From the NCBI GenBank assembly GCA_934234055.1, contig CAKQGY010000005.1:25825-89824 (forward strand): a stretch of DNA of 64,000 bases, written 5' to 3'. Within the stretch, counting starts at the first letter, position 1. The number at the start of each line of letters is the position of its first letter. The DNA comes from an uncultured Alphaproteobacteria bacterium (lineage in GTDB: Bacteria > Pseudomonadota > Alphaproteobacteria > CAAHEQ01 > UBA3637). The notes under the pieces were generated by a model. The model worked only from the letters and a program-made list of their open reading frames with translations. It was not told the DNA's origin and made no database searches. Position numbers and translations under genes: made by a program. Shown here piece by piece: positions 34,937-43,967 of this stretch.

Positions 34937-35017
34937 GCACAAAATCAAATCAATGCCACTTCTTAATGCGAACGAAGAGAAGACATTCGCGAAATAGGGA
35001 TGCCACATAATTTTCCC

Positions 35018-35046
35018 TTGACACACGCTTTGAATTAGGATAGAGT
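35018..35046 (+). promoter_or_regulatory. Promoter of paralogue B
   Basis: TTGACA (35018-35023), 17-base spacer, TAGAGT (35041-35046). Transcripts would include the leader ORF at 35105 and the CA tract. A second TTGACA at 35100 has no well-placed -10. Confidence 0.6.
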
Positions 35047-35104
35047 AGGGGACATGATGATACAAAAGTGTAGACATTTTCCGGTTCAAAAAGAGGGGCT
35101 TGAC

Positions 35105-35167
<63 letters not shown>

Positions 35168-35193
35168 TTGCTGATGAGCAGAAAATTTCAGTC

Positions 35194-35219
35194 AGTCGGT
35201 CGCCTGCGGGCAACCGACT
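35194..35219 (+). other. Leader hairpin before paralogue B
   Basis: Stem AGTCGGT/ACCGACT extended by GCC/GGC around a small loop, 27 bases before the start codon and just before AAGGAG. No T run follows, so it is a leader structure rather than a terminator. It would be unfolded by ribosomes reading the long form of the leader ORF. Confidence 0.55.
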
Positions 35220-35245
35220 GCTCGTCTATTTACAAGGAGCCAACT

Positions 35246-36553
35246 ATGAAATCTAAACACATAAATTCAATAATCAAAGAGTCAATTTATTCCGAATCCG
35301 GCCGCTCCCTCACCGAAATGCTGGGGGTTTTGGCTATTATGGGAATCCTCACGATCGGCGGTATCGCCGGCTTCAATTACGCAATGAATAAACAACGCGC
35401 CAATGCGACCATCAACTATGTGAACCAATTGGCGGTGTTGGGAACAGGCCAAATGCTGGCCGGCAGCACACCGAAACTCTTGGACTATCCCGACCACACC
35501 CCCAGCGGGTATCCCGCCAAAATCACCACCGACACCAACGCCCCAAATGCCTTTTATATAGAAATAAATGAAGTCCCCACACCTGTCTGCGACGAAATTA
35601 TTTCGCGTCTGGACGGCTGGAAAATGGTCAACGACATCGGCTTCTTTAACGGGGTCGGCGCCTGTGCCGATCAAGAAAAGGTAGGTATGTGGTTTGAAAT
35701 TTCCGCCAACGCAAATAAAGGTGATACAGACTATCATTGCACGAGCAACGCGGATTGCCAACCTTTTTTCGGGACAAACTCAAAATGCAATGACAAAGGA
35801 ACCTGTGAATACGCCTGCTCGGGCGGCAAGGTTAAAACAGCCGCCGGATGTTGTGATGCCGACAAAGTCTTCAACGGTGGGTGTTGCCCAGGGACGATTG
35901 AAGACGGTAAATGTTGTCGGCGTATTTGGAAACCCGGCGTCGGTCCGGAAAATATGTGTTGTTCCGAAGGCTTTTTTATGATAAAAACCGGGGAGTGTCT
36001 TTCCTGTGATGATCCCAGCGCTCCTAACTTAGTAGGTGCTGCTCAATATACTGAAGTTTGTAAAATATGCCCGAATCGCACATTGATAGGGCGGAATTGT
36101 CACCCCTCTACCGACCCTTGTCTGGACGGGGCTGTCAATATCAATAACGAGTGTTATTGTCCTTTAGATAAGCCGGTCATGGACGACGGTGGCCACTGTC
36201 ATCCGTGTAATGTGAATATGAATCCTAATCCTGCTAAAGAATGGCCTGCCCTGATAAAGCCACCGTTTGGGTTAATGCACTATGGCAATTCAGCTCTCAG
36301 CTTCTATTGCAATAGGAAAACAGGGGGTGGGTATTCGGGCCGTACTCCCTGCGAGTCCGGAACCATAGGGTTGCCCAGCGAATATACCATTACCCTGACT
36401 GATGGTTCTTCTTACCGGGTATCAAGTAGTTACGGCGAATGCAAAAGTTGCGCCGATATTGATGTATCCCAATTAAAGTATCAGGCTTGGTGTAAATCCT
36501 GTGGTGGTAAATGGGTCGGCAAAGCTTGGGATAAAGGCTTGTGCACACCGTAA
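35246..36553 (+). CDS. Cysteine-rich prepilin-like protein, paralogue B
   Basis: A 435-residue protein closely related to paralogue A over its first about 150 residues and diverging after. The leader is 19 residues (ending SESG), then RSLTEMLGVLAIMGILTIGG with Glu at +5. The head domain contains LDYPDHTPSGYPAKI, VPTPVCDEIISRLDGWKMVND and IGFFNGVGACA. The C-terminal two thirds is cysteine-rich (for example CDADKVFNGGCCPG, MCCSEGFF, CLSCDDPS, CKSCGGKW). ATG 35246 follows AAGGAG; the TTG frame upstream was not used. The leader holds a (CA)17 tract and a hairpin, suggesting variable expression. Predicted exported and disulfide-bonded; function unknown. Confidence 0.9.
   Translation: MKSKHINSIIKESIYSESGRSLTEMLGVLAIMGILTIGGIAGFNYAMNKQRANATINYVNQLAVLGTGQMLAGSTPKLLDYPDHTPSGYPAKITTDTNAPNAFYIEINEVPTPVCDEIISRLDGWKMVNDIGFFNGVGACADQEKVGMWFEISANANKGDTDYHCTSNADCQPFFGTNSKCNDKGTCEYACSGGKVKTAAGCCDADKVFNGGCCPGTIEDGKCCRRIWKPGVGPENMCCSEGFFMIKTGECLSCDDPSAPNLVGAAQYTEVCKICPNRTLIGRNCHPSTDPCLDGAVNINNECYCPLDKPVMDDGGHCHPCNVNMNPNPAKEWPALIKPPFGLMHYGNSALSFYCNRKTGGGYSGRTPCESGTIGLPSEYTITLTDGSSYRVSSSYGECKSCADIDVSQLKYQAWCKSCGGKWVGKAWDKGLCTP
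35315..35361. repeat. Right arm of the 47-bp perfect inverted repeat
   Basis: Exact reverse complement of 34573-34619; together the arms bracket about 695 bases holding both promoters, the structured RNA and the CA tract. Confidence 0.9.
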
Positions 36554-36634
36554 GAATTTTTTCTGATGGGTGCCGTTCTATCCTTGTGTGCATCAAATCC
36601 GAGTTGCACGACCGGTTTCACTGTGTAAGTTTTT

Positions 36635-37645
36635 TTACAGGGCTTCCAGTTGTGATAACAAGTCTTGCATATCTTCAGGCAAAGGGGCCTCAAACCGCAG
36701 GCGTTCTCCCGTTCGCGGGTGCGTGAAGCCCAGGAACCCGGCGTGCAGAGCCTGCCTGGGGAAGTATTTTGCAAAATCCGGTGCCGTTTTGGGAATACTG
36801 CCATACAGTGGGTCCCCGATCAGAGAATGCCCGACCGAGGCCATATGCACCCGTATCTGGTGCGTCCGTCCGGTTTCTAAAATACAGCGAATATGACTGG
36901 CCACACCATTGCCGAACACAGCCACACGCTCGTAATGCGTTACGGCTTTTTTTCCGTGTGCGACAATGGCCATCTTTTGCCGGTTATGGGGTGAGCGCCC
37001 GATGTCTCCGACAACCAACCCCGTTGTTTTTTGCACATATCCCCACACAAAGGCCTGATAGATGCGCTCTATGGTGTGCTCGGCAAATTGTTCGGACAGG
37101 CGTATATGCGTAAAATCATTTTTAGCCACGACCAAGATTCCACTGGTATCTTTATCAATTCGGTGCACAATGCCCGGCCGTTTGACCCCGCCGATTCCCG
37201 ATAGTGAATCCTTGCAATGCGCCAACAGGGCATTGACCAAAGTCCCCCGCGGATTTCCGGCCCCGGGATGGACAATCAGTCCCGCAGGCTTGTTCACAAC
37301 CAATAAATCTTCGTCTTCAAATAAAATATCCAGCGGGATTTCCTCGGGCTCGGGGTTGGCCGGCACCGCATCGGGAAGGGTGATTTCATACACATCACCT
37401 GCCATTACTTTATCATCCGGCGCCAGCACTTTTTGCCGATCCGAGGCCAATCTTACCGCATCTGCCTCTATCAATCGGGTCATTTGACTGCGCGAATAGT
37501 CCGGAAAGCAATCGGACAGATATTTGTCCAAACGCATTTTTTTTGCATCTTCATTCACTTTTGGCGTGACAAGAGGCCCTGTTTTGGTGTATACTTCATC
37601 CGGTAAATCACCGATTTTAAAATCTGATTGAGAAAGGATCGTCAT
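36635..37645 (-). CDS. rluD: 23S rRNA pseudouridine synthase RluD family
   Basis: Pseudouridine synthase of the RluA/RluD family, which in RluD modifies helix 69 of 23S rRNA. An S4-like domain (RLDKYLSDCFPDYSRSQMTRLIEADAVRL) precedes the catalytic block with GIVHRIDKDTSGILVVAK (catalytic Asp in HRIDKDTSG). A late segment contains ETGRTHQIRVHMASVGHSLIGDPLYG. The start at 37645 (336 residues) is uncertain: AGGAG is about 13 bases upstream, and an N-terminal extension of about 30 residues precedes the S4 domain. Its start codon overlaps that of the divergent 37644 gene within one CATG. Confidence 0.93.
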   Translation of the reverse strand: MTILSQSDFKIGDLPDEVYTKTGPLVTPKVNEDAKKMRLDKYLSDCFPDYSRSQMTRLIEADAVRLASDRQKVLAPDDKVMAGDVYEITLPDAVPANPEPEEIPLDILFEDEDLLVVNKPAGLIVHPGAGNPRGTLVNALLAHCKDSLSGIGGVKRPGIVHRIDKDTSGILVVAKNDFTHIRLSEQFAEHTIERIYQAFVWGYVQKTTGLVVGDIGRSPHNRQKMAIVAHGKKAVTHYERVAVFGNGVASHIRCILETGRTHQIRVHMASVGHSLIGDPLYGSIPKTAPDFAKYFPRQALHAGFLGFTHPRTGERLRFEAPLPEDMQDLLSQLEAL

Positions 37646-37952
37646 GAAAACAATTACACTCCTGAAAACAATAACACTGTTATTTGCCGTTTTAATTTTG
37701 GCGGGCTTGGGTTTCGTCGGATACAAGATAACAGATCTTCCCTCGAAAATCAAGGCAAAACAACCAATTCTGTCCGAATTTTTGTTACCGTTCCCCGAAA
37801 GCATTCAATCCGCCACGGCTTGCGGCGATAAATTATGCCTGATGACGGTCGGTTATGAATTCGGTAATCGTCTGATTATCGTCAATCCTAAGGCCGATTC
37901 GGTTGAGGCCGTTATTTTATTCCGAGACCATGATGAAAAGGCTGTTCGTTAA
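37644..37952 (+). CDS. Small membrane-anchored protein, unknown function
   Basis: A 102-residue protein with one N-terminal helix (about 8-28, LLFAVLILAGLGFVGYK) and a small periplasmic-type domain containing two cysteines (ATACGDKLCLMTVGYEF). I do not recognise it. AAAGGA lies before the ATG at 37644. It precedes the FliF-FliG fusion by 56 bases, which hold a 9-bp hairpin (ATTAAACAC/GTGTTTAAT, 37959-37981) without a T run, so the two may be co-transcribed. Confidence 0.7.
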   Translation: MKTITLLKTITLLFAVLILAGLGFVGYKITDLPSKIKAKQPILSEFLLPFPESIQSATACGDKLCLMTVGYEFGNRLIIVNPKADSVEAVILFRDHDEKAVR

Positions 37953-38008
37953 CTAAAAATTAAACACTTTCCGTGTTTAATAGAACCCAAGAAAGGAACA
38001 ATATCTCT

Positions 38009-39766
38009 GTGGCAAAATCCGCTGGAATAACACATTTGCTTGCGGTTATCGTTTTGGCCTTGTGCCTACTGGGCACGGGGGTCTATTTTCTGCCACGTTT
38101 GGGACAGGTTGCAAACGGCCAAATTCCCGGTTGGCAAATTACAACAGAGGTCGAGCCGCTGACACCATTTGAGGAACAAACTTTCTTGCAAACGCAGTAT
38201 GAGCAAGCATTGGCCGAGGATATTACCACGATTTTAGAGACGATTCTCGGGCGCGGGCACGTGCGCGCGACTGTGCGGGCGCAATTGGCCCTAACGCGTG
38301 AGTTGGCTGAGACATCGGGAATTATGGCATCACACCTGACCCAAACACAAAGCCGGCTCAGTGTGGTGCGCCATCTGTCTGTAAGTGTTTTATTGACCGG
38401 ACCAACTTTGCAAAACGCGGGACATGCTGTTGTTTATCAACCGCTTTCACGGGCAGAGCTTCAAAAATATACGGATTTGGTAAAGACAATTGTCGGTTAT
38501 GATCCGCAGCGCGGTGATGTGGTAGAAGTTTTGAATACCCCCTTTGCCGAAGCGCCCGCAGTTTGGCCGTTCGGCTTGACGGGACCGGTGGTCTTAAACG
38601 GCGTGTTGCTGTTTGTGATGCTGGGCTTGACGATTTGGGCACTGGCATATTTCATTTTGCCGTTGGTACGTTTGTTGGTGCACGCCGGAACACCACAGCC
38701 CGATGCTTCTTCTGTGGCTGGGCAAACGGCAGCCATTAAACAGCAATCACCCGAACGTTTGGCGGCTCTTATTCGTGATCTATTGCACCGGGGTAGTGTT
38801 CGGAAAAATCCGCGGGCTTATGCTCCTGCCGAGCAAGCCGCCGTTTTTGTGCTGACATTGGATAAACCTGTGGCCGAATCAGTGTTACGCCAGCTCTCGT
38901 ATGCAGAGGCGCGCAAATTAGGACAACTCATTGCCCGACTGGGGCCTGTCTCAGCAACAGATTCCCGCCGTATTCGGGAACGCTTTGCTCGTGCGTTGTT
39001 GCAACCGGCGGCTGTTGTAGGCTCACCCGAGGCCATGTCGGCGTTATTCCAACAGGCCGGTTTGGACGGTGCGGGCTTGTCGGCCGAGATTCGACTGAAG
39101 GGGACTTTGCCGGACATCTGGCAAAAAATGGCACAGTTGGAAATCACCACTTTGTTGTCCTTTTTGAAGACGCAGTCGCCGGAAACAACAGCTTTAATTC
39201 TGTTCCATTTGCCGGATACGATTGCGGGTCGCTTGCTTGCAGGTTTGCCCGAGGATTTACGCCCGCGTGTGGTAATGCACTTGACCCATATGCGTCGGGT
39301 CAGTCCTGAAGTTTTGGATCGTCGGTGCGGGGAAATCGCTGACAGATTACTGGCATGGCTGGCTCAATCCCAACAACCTGCCGGTTCGGATAGGGCGACG
39401 GCCATTTTGAAAACATTATCTTCGGATCAGCGACAAGAAATGCTGCACACAATTGCGAACAATGATCCGGAGACTGCCCGCCATATGCGCCAAAAGTTGG
39501 CGACTTGGGACGATGTGTTGACGCTTTCGGACGAGCAAATGCGTGCCATGATCAAGCATAGCGATTGCGATCTGACGGCGATTGCGTTGACTGGGGCGGA
39601 TGCTAAAATGCAGGCTGCCTTTGCGCGCCAGATGACACCGGCCGTATGGCAAAGGGTTCAGGTGCGTATGAAGACCTTGACGCCTAATGAGGAACAAATC
39701 AAGCAGGCGCGTGAAACCCTTGTCCGGACGGGCCGGGATCTTAATCTTTTTCAGACTATCGGATAA
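38009..39766 (+). CDS. Natural FliF(C-terminal)-FliG fusion protein
   Basis: A 585-residue protein joining two flagellar parts. Residues 8-30 are a membrane helix. Residues about 50-180 match the FliF C-terminal periplasmic region (ILGRGHVRATVRAQL, RHLSVSVLLTG, LVKTIVGYDPQRGDVVEVLNTPF). Residues about 196-222 form the second helix. Residues about 250-585 match FliG: LDKPVAESVLRQLSYAEARKL, ETTALILFHLPDTIAGRLLAGLPEDLR, VSPEVLDRR and a C-terminal motor-like domain starting ILKTLSSDQRQEML. The two ring-building motifs of normal FliF are missing. GTG 38009 follows AAAGGA; GTG 37973 is the alternative. dnaE follows after 3 bases. No other flagellar gene is in the window, so whether it builds a rotor is open. 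Confidence 0.85.
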   Translation: MAKSAGITHLLAVIVLALCLLGTGVYFLPRLGQVANGQIPGWQITTEVEPLTPFEEQTFLQTQYEQALAEDITTILETILGRGHVRATVRAQLALTRELAETSGIMASHLTQTQSRLSVVRHLSVSVLLTGPTLQNAGHAVVYQPLSRAELQKYTDLVKTIVGYDPQRGDVVEVLNTPFAEAPAVWPFGLTGPVVLNGVLLFVMLGLTIWALAYFILPLVRLLVHAGTPQPDASSVAGQTAAIKQQSPERLAALIRDLLHRGSVRKNPRAYAPAEQAAVFVLTLDKPVAESVLRQLSYAEARKLGQLIARLGPVSATDSRRIRERFARALLQPAAVVGSPEAMSALFQQAGLDGAGLSAEIRLKGTLPDIWQKMAQLEITTLLSFLKTQSPETTALILFHLPDTIAGRLLAGLPEDLRPRVVMHLTHMRRVSPEVLDRRCGEIADRLLAWLAQSQQPAGSDRATAILKTLSSDQRQEMLHTIANNDPETARHMRQKLATWDDVLTLSDEQMRAMIKHSDCDLTAIALTGADAKMQAAFARQMTPAVWQRVQVRMKTLTPNEEQIKQARETLVRTGRDLNLFQTIG

Positions 39767-39769
39767 ACT

Positions 39770-42700
39770 ATGACAGAACCAGAATTTATACATCTTCGTG
39801 TCCATACGGAACACTCTTTGCTGGAAGGCGCCATTAAAACGGCCAAGTTGGTCAAGTGGGCCAACGAGCAAAAAATGCCGGCCATCGGTATGACGGACAG
39901 CGGTAATATCTTTGGTGCTATGCTGTTGGCCAAAGAGGCCTCTCATTCCGGCGTTCAGCCGATCTTGGGGTGCCAGTTGTTGATTAAAACGCCTGCGCGC
40001 GAGCAGAATGCTTTTTCGGCCGAGGCTCCGACTTTTGATAAAGTGGTTGTTTTTGTGCAAAATCAGACCGGCTATCAAAACCTGTTGTTGCATTTTTCCG
40101 AATACTATATGGGCGCAGACAAGCAGGAAACACCGCATTTAACATTTGATGAGTTATTGACCAAGACCGAGGGTCTGATTATCTTGACCGGTGGGGTAGA
40201 GGGGCCCCTGGGGCGTCAGATTTTATCCGGCCATACGGATTTTGCGGCCGAGTTGTTGCAACGGATTCAAGAGGCTTTTCCGGGGCGCACCTATATGGAG
40301 TTGCAGCGCCACGGTATGGAGACCGAAAACATTTGCGAGCCGGTTTTTGTGGACTTGGCGTATCGTTTTAATGTGCCGCTGGTGGCGACGAACGAAGCCT
40401 TTTTCCTGGGCCCCGATATGTATGAGGCGCATGATGCCATGCTGTGTATTGCCGAAAAAACATTTGTCAGTGAAATGAATCGCCGCCGTGTCACGCCCGA
40501 GCATTATTTAAAAACTGCGGCACAGATGAAAGAGTTGTTCGCCGACTTGCCCGAGGCTGTCCAAAACACGGTTGCCATTGCGCGTCGGTGTGCGTTTATG
40601 GCCGAAAGCAAAAAGCCAGCTTTTCCGCTTTACGATTGCCACGGGAAAACGCCGGCCGAGGTTTTGCGTGAAATGGCACACAAAGGTTTTGAAATGCGTA
40701 TGCAAGACCGCACGCCCGAAGAGCGTGAAAAATACCGCACGCGCATGGAATATGAACTGGGCGTGATTGAGCAAATGGGTTTCCCCAGCTACTTCTTAAT
40801 CGTTGCGGATTTTATTCAATGGTCCAAGGCTCACGGTGTGCCGGTGGGGCCGGGGCGTGGTTCGGGCGCCGGATCGGTGGTGGCTTGGTGTTTGACCATC
40901 ACGAACATAGATCCGTTGCGCTTTAACCTGCTGTTTGAGCGGTTTTTGAATCCCGAGCGTGTCAATATGCCGGACTTTGATGTTGACTTTTGTCAGGAAA
41001 AACGCCAAAAGACGATTGAGTATGTGCAACAGAACTATGGCTTTGATCATGTGGCTCAAATTATTACATTCGGTAAATTACAGGCCAAGGCCGTTATTCG
41101 CGATGTGGGACGTGTGTTGCAGATTCCGTATCCGGTGGTGGATCGGCTGTCTAAACTGGTGCCGAACACGTTGGGGATTACCTTAAAGGAAGCCTTGGAG
41201 CAAGAGCCCGAGTTTGAAAAAGAAGCGGCCAAAGAAGACAGTATTCGTCAGTTGTTGGAAATTGCGTTAAAGTTAGAGGGGCTGTATCGGAATTCGTCCA
41301 CACATGCGGCCGGTGTTGTGATCGGGGACAAACCGTTGGATCAGATTGTTCCGATTTACAAAGATCCCTCATCAGATATGCCGGTTACGCAATATAATAT
41401 GAAATTCGTTGAGTCGGCCAGTTTGATTAAATTTGACTTTTTGGGACTGAAAACCCTGACCACGATTGCCAAGGCCGAAGAATTGGTGCGTCGCCGCGGC
41501 ATAGAGATTAATACGGAAAAATTGCCTTTGGACGATGAAGAGACTTTCCGTCTGTTGAAATCGGCGGATACAACGGGGGTGTTCCAGTTAGAATCCACCG
41601 GTATGAAAAAGATTCTGCACGATATGCAACCCGATAAGATTGAAGACATTGTCGCGTTGGTGTCGTTGTATCGGCCGGGACCGATGGACAGTATTCCCAG
41701 CTATATTGCACGTAAGAAAGGCGAGGAAAAACCGGACTATATGCACCCGCTGCTGGAACCGATTTTGAAAGAGACATACGGCATTATGATCTATCAGGAA
41801 CAGGTAATGCAGATTTCTCAGGTCATGGCCGGATACAGTTTGGGCGGTGCAGATTTGTTGCGGCGCGCTATGGGTAAAAAGATTAAAGAGGAAATGGTCC
41901 GTCAGCGCGGTATCTTTATTGAGGGTGCCGTTAAAAACAACATCAAAAAAGAGACGGCCGAGTTGGTCTTTGATAAAATGGCCAAGTTTGCCGAATATGG
42001 GTTTAACAAATCTCACGCCGCCGCCTATGCCTATGTGGCGTATCAGACTGCTTATTTAAAGGCTCATTATCCGGCCGAATTTATGGCCGCAACGATGACG
42101 CTGGATAAAACGAACACGGATAAATTGGCTTTCTTCAAAAACGATTTAAGTAAACATAATATATCGCTCCTTCCCCCGGACATCAATAAATCCGAGGTCA
42201 ATTTCTCGGTTGAGGACGGCTGTGTGCGTTATGCGCTGTCAGCCATTAAAAATGTGGGCGAGGCCGCTATGAAAGTGATTGTCACCGAGCGCGAACAAAA
42301 CGGTCCTTTCCGGTCTATGGAGGACTTTTTGAAACGGGTTGATGTGTCAGCCTTAAACAAACGTTATTTGGAAAATATGGTGCGTTCAGGCACATTTGAC
42401 TGTTTGGATAAAAATCGGGCCAAGCTGTTTGCCAATGTGGAAAAGATGATTGCTTTTGCAGGCGAGGCCACCGCAACACGCAATAGTGCCCAAATTGGTC
42501 TGTTCGGAGCGGATCCGAATGTCAATCGCTTGAAAATGGAAAATTGTCCGGACTGGCCGCATGTAGATCGTTTGGAGCATGAAAAAGAGGCGCTGGGTTT
42601 TTATCTTTCGGCGCATCCGTTGGATAGTTATGACGCAGTATTTGATCGCCTGCGGGTGGTATCCTCGGGTGATATTGCGGGTATGGTGCGTCTGGCCGGA

Positions 42701-43189
42701 AACGCGCGGGTGCAAATGGCGGGGATTATTTCCTCGGTGCGTGAGCGGATCAGCCAAAAGACCGGTAAAAAGTTCGCCTTTGTTACCGCCAGTGACAAAT
42801 CCGGTACCTTTGATATGATGTGTTTTTCTGAGACTTTGGCACTGAATAAAGAGAAATTAAAATCCGGTCAACCGTTGTTGCTGAGTGTTTCGGCGGATAA
42901 AAAGCCGGACGAAGATGAAATTCGAATGAACCTGAACAGCGTGGAGTATTTGGCCGAAGTGATGAGTAAGACCGCTTCCACTCTGATTATCACTTTGGAC
43001 AAGCCCGAGTCGGCTCAGGCCCTGGCGCAAATTCTGTTGCGTGACCAAGCAGGCCGCAGCCAAGTTTTTGTGATTGTCCCCGTTGACGGGTATGAGGTTG
43101 AAATGGTTCTGCCCAAGAAATACGCGTTGCTGCCCGAAACGATGAATGCTTTACAGCATTTACCCGATATTGATTACAGGCAGGTCTAG
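39770..43189 (+). CDS. dnaE: DNA polymerase III alpha subunit DnaE
   Basis: Replicative polymerase catalytic subunit, 1139 residues. The PHP domain is at the N-terminus (FIHLRVHTEHSLLEGAIKT, 5-23). The polymerase core contains GPGRGSGAGSVVAW and PDFDVDFCQEKR with catalytic aspartates near 404-406, and RPGPMDSIPSYIARKKG follows. A helix-hairpin-helix region and an OB fold (VQMAGIISSVRERISQKTGKKFAF) precede the C-terminal tau-binding tail. It begins just after the FliF-FliG fusion and precedes the 43191 gene by one base. Confidence 0.98.
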   Translation: MTEPEFIHLRVHTEHSLLEGAIKTAKLVKWANEQKMPAIGMTDSGNIFGAMLLAKEASHSGVQPILGCQLLIKTPAREQNAFSAEAPTFDKVVVFVQNQTGYQNLLLHFSEYYMGADKQETPHLTFDELLTKTEGLIILTGGVEGPLGRQILSGHTDFAAELLQRIQEAFPGRTYMELQRHGMETENICEPVFVDLAYRFNVPLVATNEAFFLGPDMYEAHDAMLCIAEKTFVSEMNRRRVTPEHYLKTAAQMKELFADLPEAVQNTVAIARRCAFMAESKKPAFPLYDCHGKTPAEVLREMAHKGFEMRMQDRTPEEREKYRTRMEYELGVIEQMGFPSYFLIVADFIQWSKAHGVPVGPGRGSGAGSVVAWCLTITNIDPLRFNLLFERFLNPERVNMPDFDVDFCQEKRQKTIEYVQQNYGFDHVAQIITFGKLQAKAVIRDVGRVLQIPYPVVDRLSKLVPNTLGITLKEALEQEPEFEKEAAKEDSIRQLLEIALKLEGLYRNSSTHAAGVVIGDKPLDQIVPIYKDPSSDMPVTQYNMKFVESASLIKFDFLGLKTLTTIAKAEELVRRRGIEINTEKLPLDDEETFRLLKSADTTGVFQLESTGMKKILHDMQPDKIEDIVALVSLYRPGPMDSIPSYIARKKGEEKPDYMHPLLEPILKETYGIMIYQEQVMQISQVMAGYSLGGADLLRRAMGKKIKEEMVRQRGIFIEGAVKNNIKKETAELVFDKMAKFAEYGFNKSHAAAYAYVAYQTAYLKAHYPAEFMAATMTLDKTNTDKLAFFKNDLSKHNISLLPPDINKSEVNFSVEDGCVRYALSAIKNVGEAAMKVIVTEREQNGPFRSMEDFLKRVDVSALNKRYLENMVRSGTFDCLDKNRAKLFANVEKMIAFAGEATATRNSAQIGLFGADPNVNRLKMENCPDWPHVDRLEHEKEALGFYLSAHPLDSYDAVFDRLRVVSSGDIAGMVRLAGNARVQMAGIISSVRERISQKTGKKFAFVTASDKSGTFDMMCFSETLALNKEKLKSGQPLLLSVSADKKPDEDEIRMNLNSVEYLAEVMSKTASTLIITLDKPESAQALAQILLRDQAGRSQVFVIVPVDGYEVEMVLPKKYALLPETMNALQHLPDIDYRQV

Positions 43190-43190
43190 C

Positions 43191-43967
43191 ATGGCAATCA
43201 ATCCGCATACTTTAGATCCTCAAGAACCGCGCTGTCCCAAGGATTGTCCGTATTTGGGCATGCGTACCTTTTTACCCAATACTTTGCCTTTTTACTGTAA
43301 TCAGTATGAGACTTTTCTGGGCGCCGATAATGCTCAGCGGATTTTGCGTTGTGCCCGTTGCCGAGGGATAGCCGCTAATGTTGTGGAAGAGGGGCTGGCC
43401 TTCATTGATTCCTATATGGTGGATCACTTTACGATTGAGGAAACCAAGCGTGCCTTTTTGCAATTGGATTATGGTTTTCAGAAAATGTTTGTCGGGCTGG
43501 TTGCCAAAACAGGCGTTCAAATTACCTTTACCGACAGCGAATCGGATCAGACTGAATCTTTTGAGGAAGCAATTTTGCAAGCTCGCCAGGATCACAAGAA
43601 AAAAGTCGGTTCACCCGAGGCTCAATCATTCAAAGATGTGCTGGACGCCGACGGTATGCCTTTGATGTCGCGTCAGACCAAGACTTTGCTGATGAACTTG
43701 TTTTTGGTGATGGATAATTCGGAAAAGGAAATGATGAAAAACATTTTGCAAAACCGGCATCAGGTTGACTCTTTCCTGGAAGTTTTTCAAAAGCAACCTC
43801 AGGATCAGGATTTGTTGAAAAATGTGCGAGCCCTGGTTTATGATTACGAACGCAAGGGGCGTGAAATGGAACTGACACGTCAACGTAATCGCGAACGCGA
43901 TCAACAGCGGCAACAAATGAATCTGCTACAACTGCAACGCAAAAAACAACGAGGGGTCATCCGATGA
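43191..43967 (+). CDS. Protein with N-terminal cysteine cluster, unknown function
   Basis: A 258-residue soluble protein. The first about 60 residues hold cysteines spaced like a metal site (CPKDCPYLG at 15-23, FYCNQY, LRCARCRG near 53-58). The rest is helical and charged, ending in an Arg/Gln-rich tail (QRNRERDQQRQQMNLLQLQ). I do not recognise a family. ATG 43191 starts one base after the dnaE stop; the longer frame from 43146 overlaps dnaE and was dropped. The HAD gene starts inside its stop (ATGA). Coupling with dnaE hints at a replication-linked role, by position only. Confidence 0.8.
   Translation: MAINPHTLDPQEPRCPKDCPYLGMRTFLPNTLPFYCNQYETFLGADNAQRILRCARCRGIAANVVEEGLAFIDSYMVDHFTIEETKRAFLQLDYGFQKMFVGLVAKTGVQITFTDSESDQTESFEEAILQARQDHKKKVGSPEAQSFKDVLDADGMPLMSRQTKTLLMNLFLVMDNSEKEMMKNILQNRHQVDSFLEVFQKQPQDQDLLKNVRALVYDYERKGREMELTRQRNRERDQQRQQMNLLQLQRKKQRGVIR

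Noticed and set aside
34980..35010. GCGAACGAAGAGAAGACATTCGC as a copy of the 62822 repeat
   Set aside because: Similarity is limited to a few bases and the short GCGAA/TTCGC ends; not enough to call a repeat pair.
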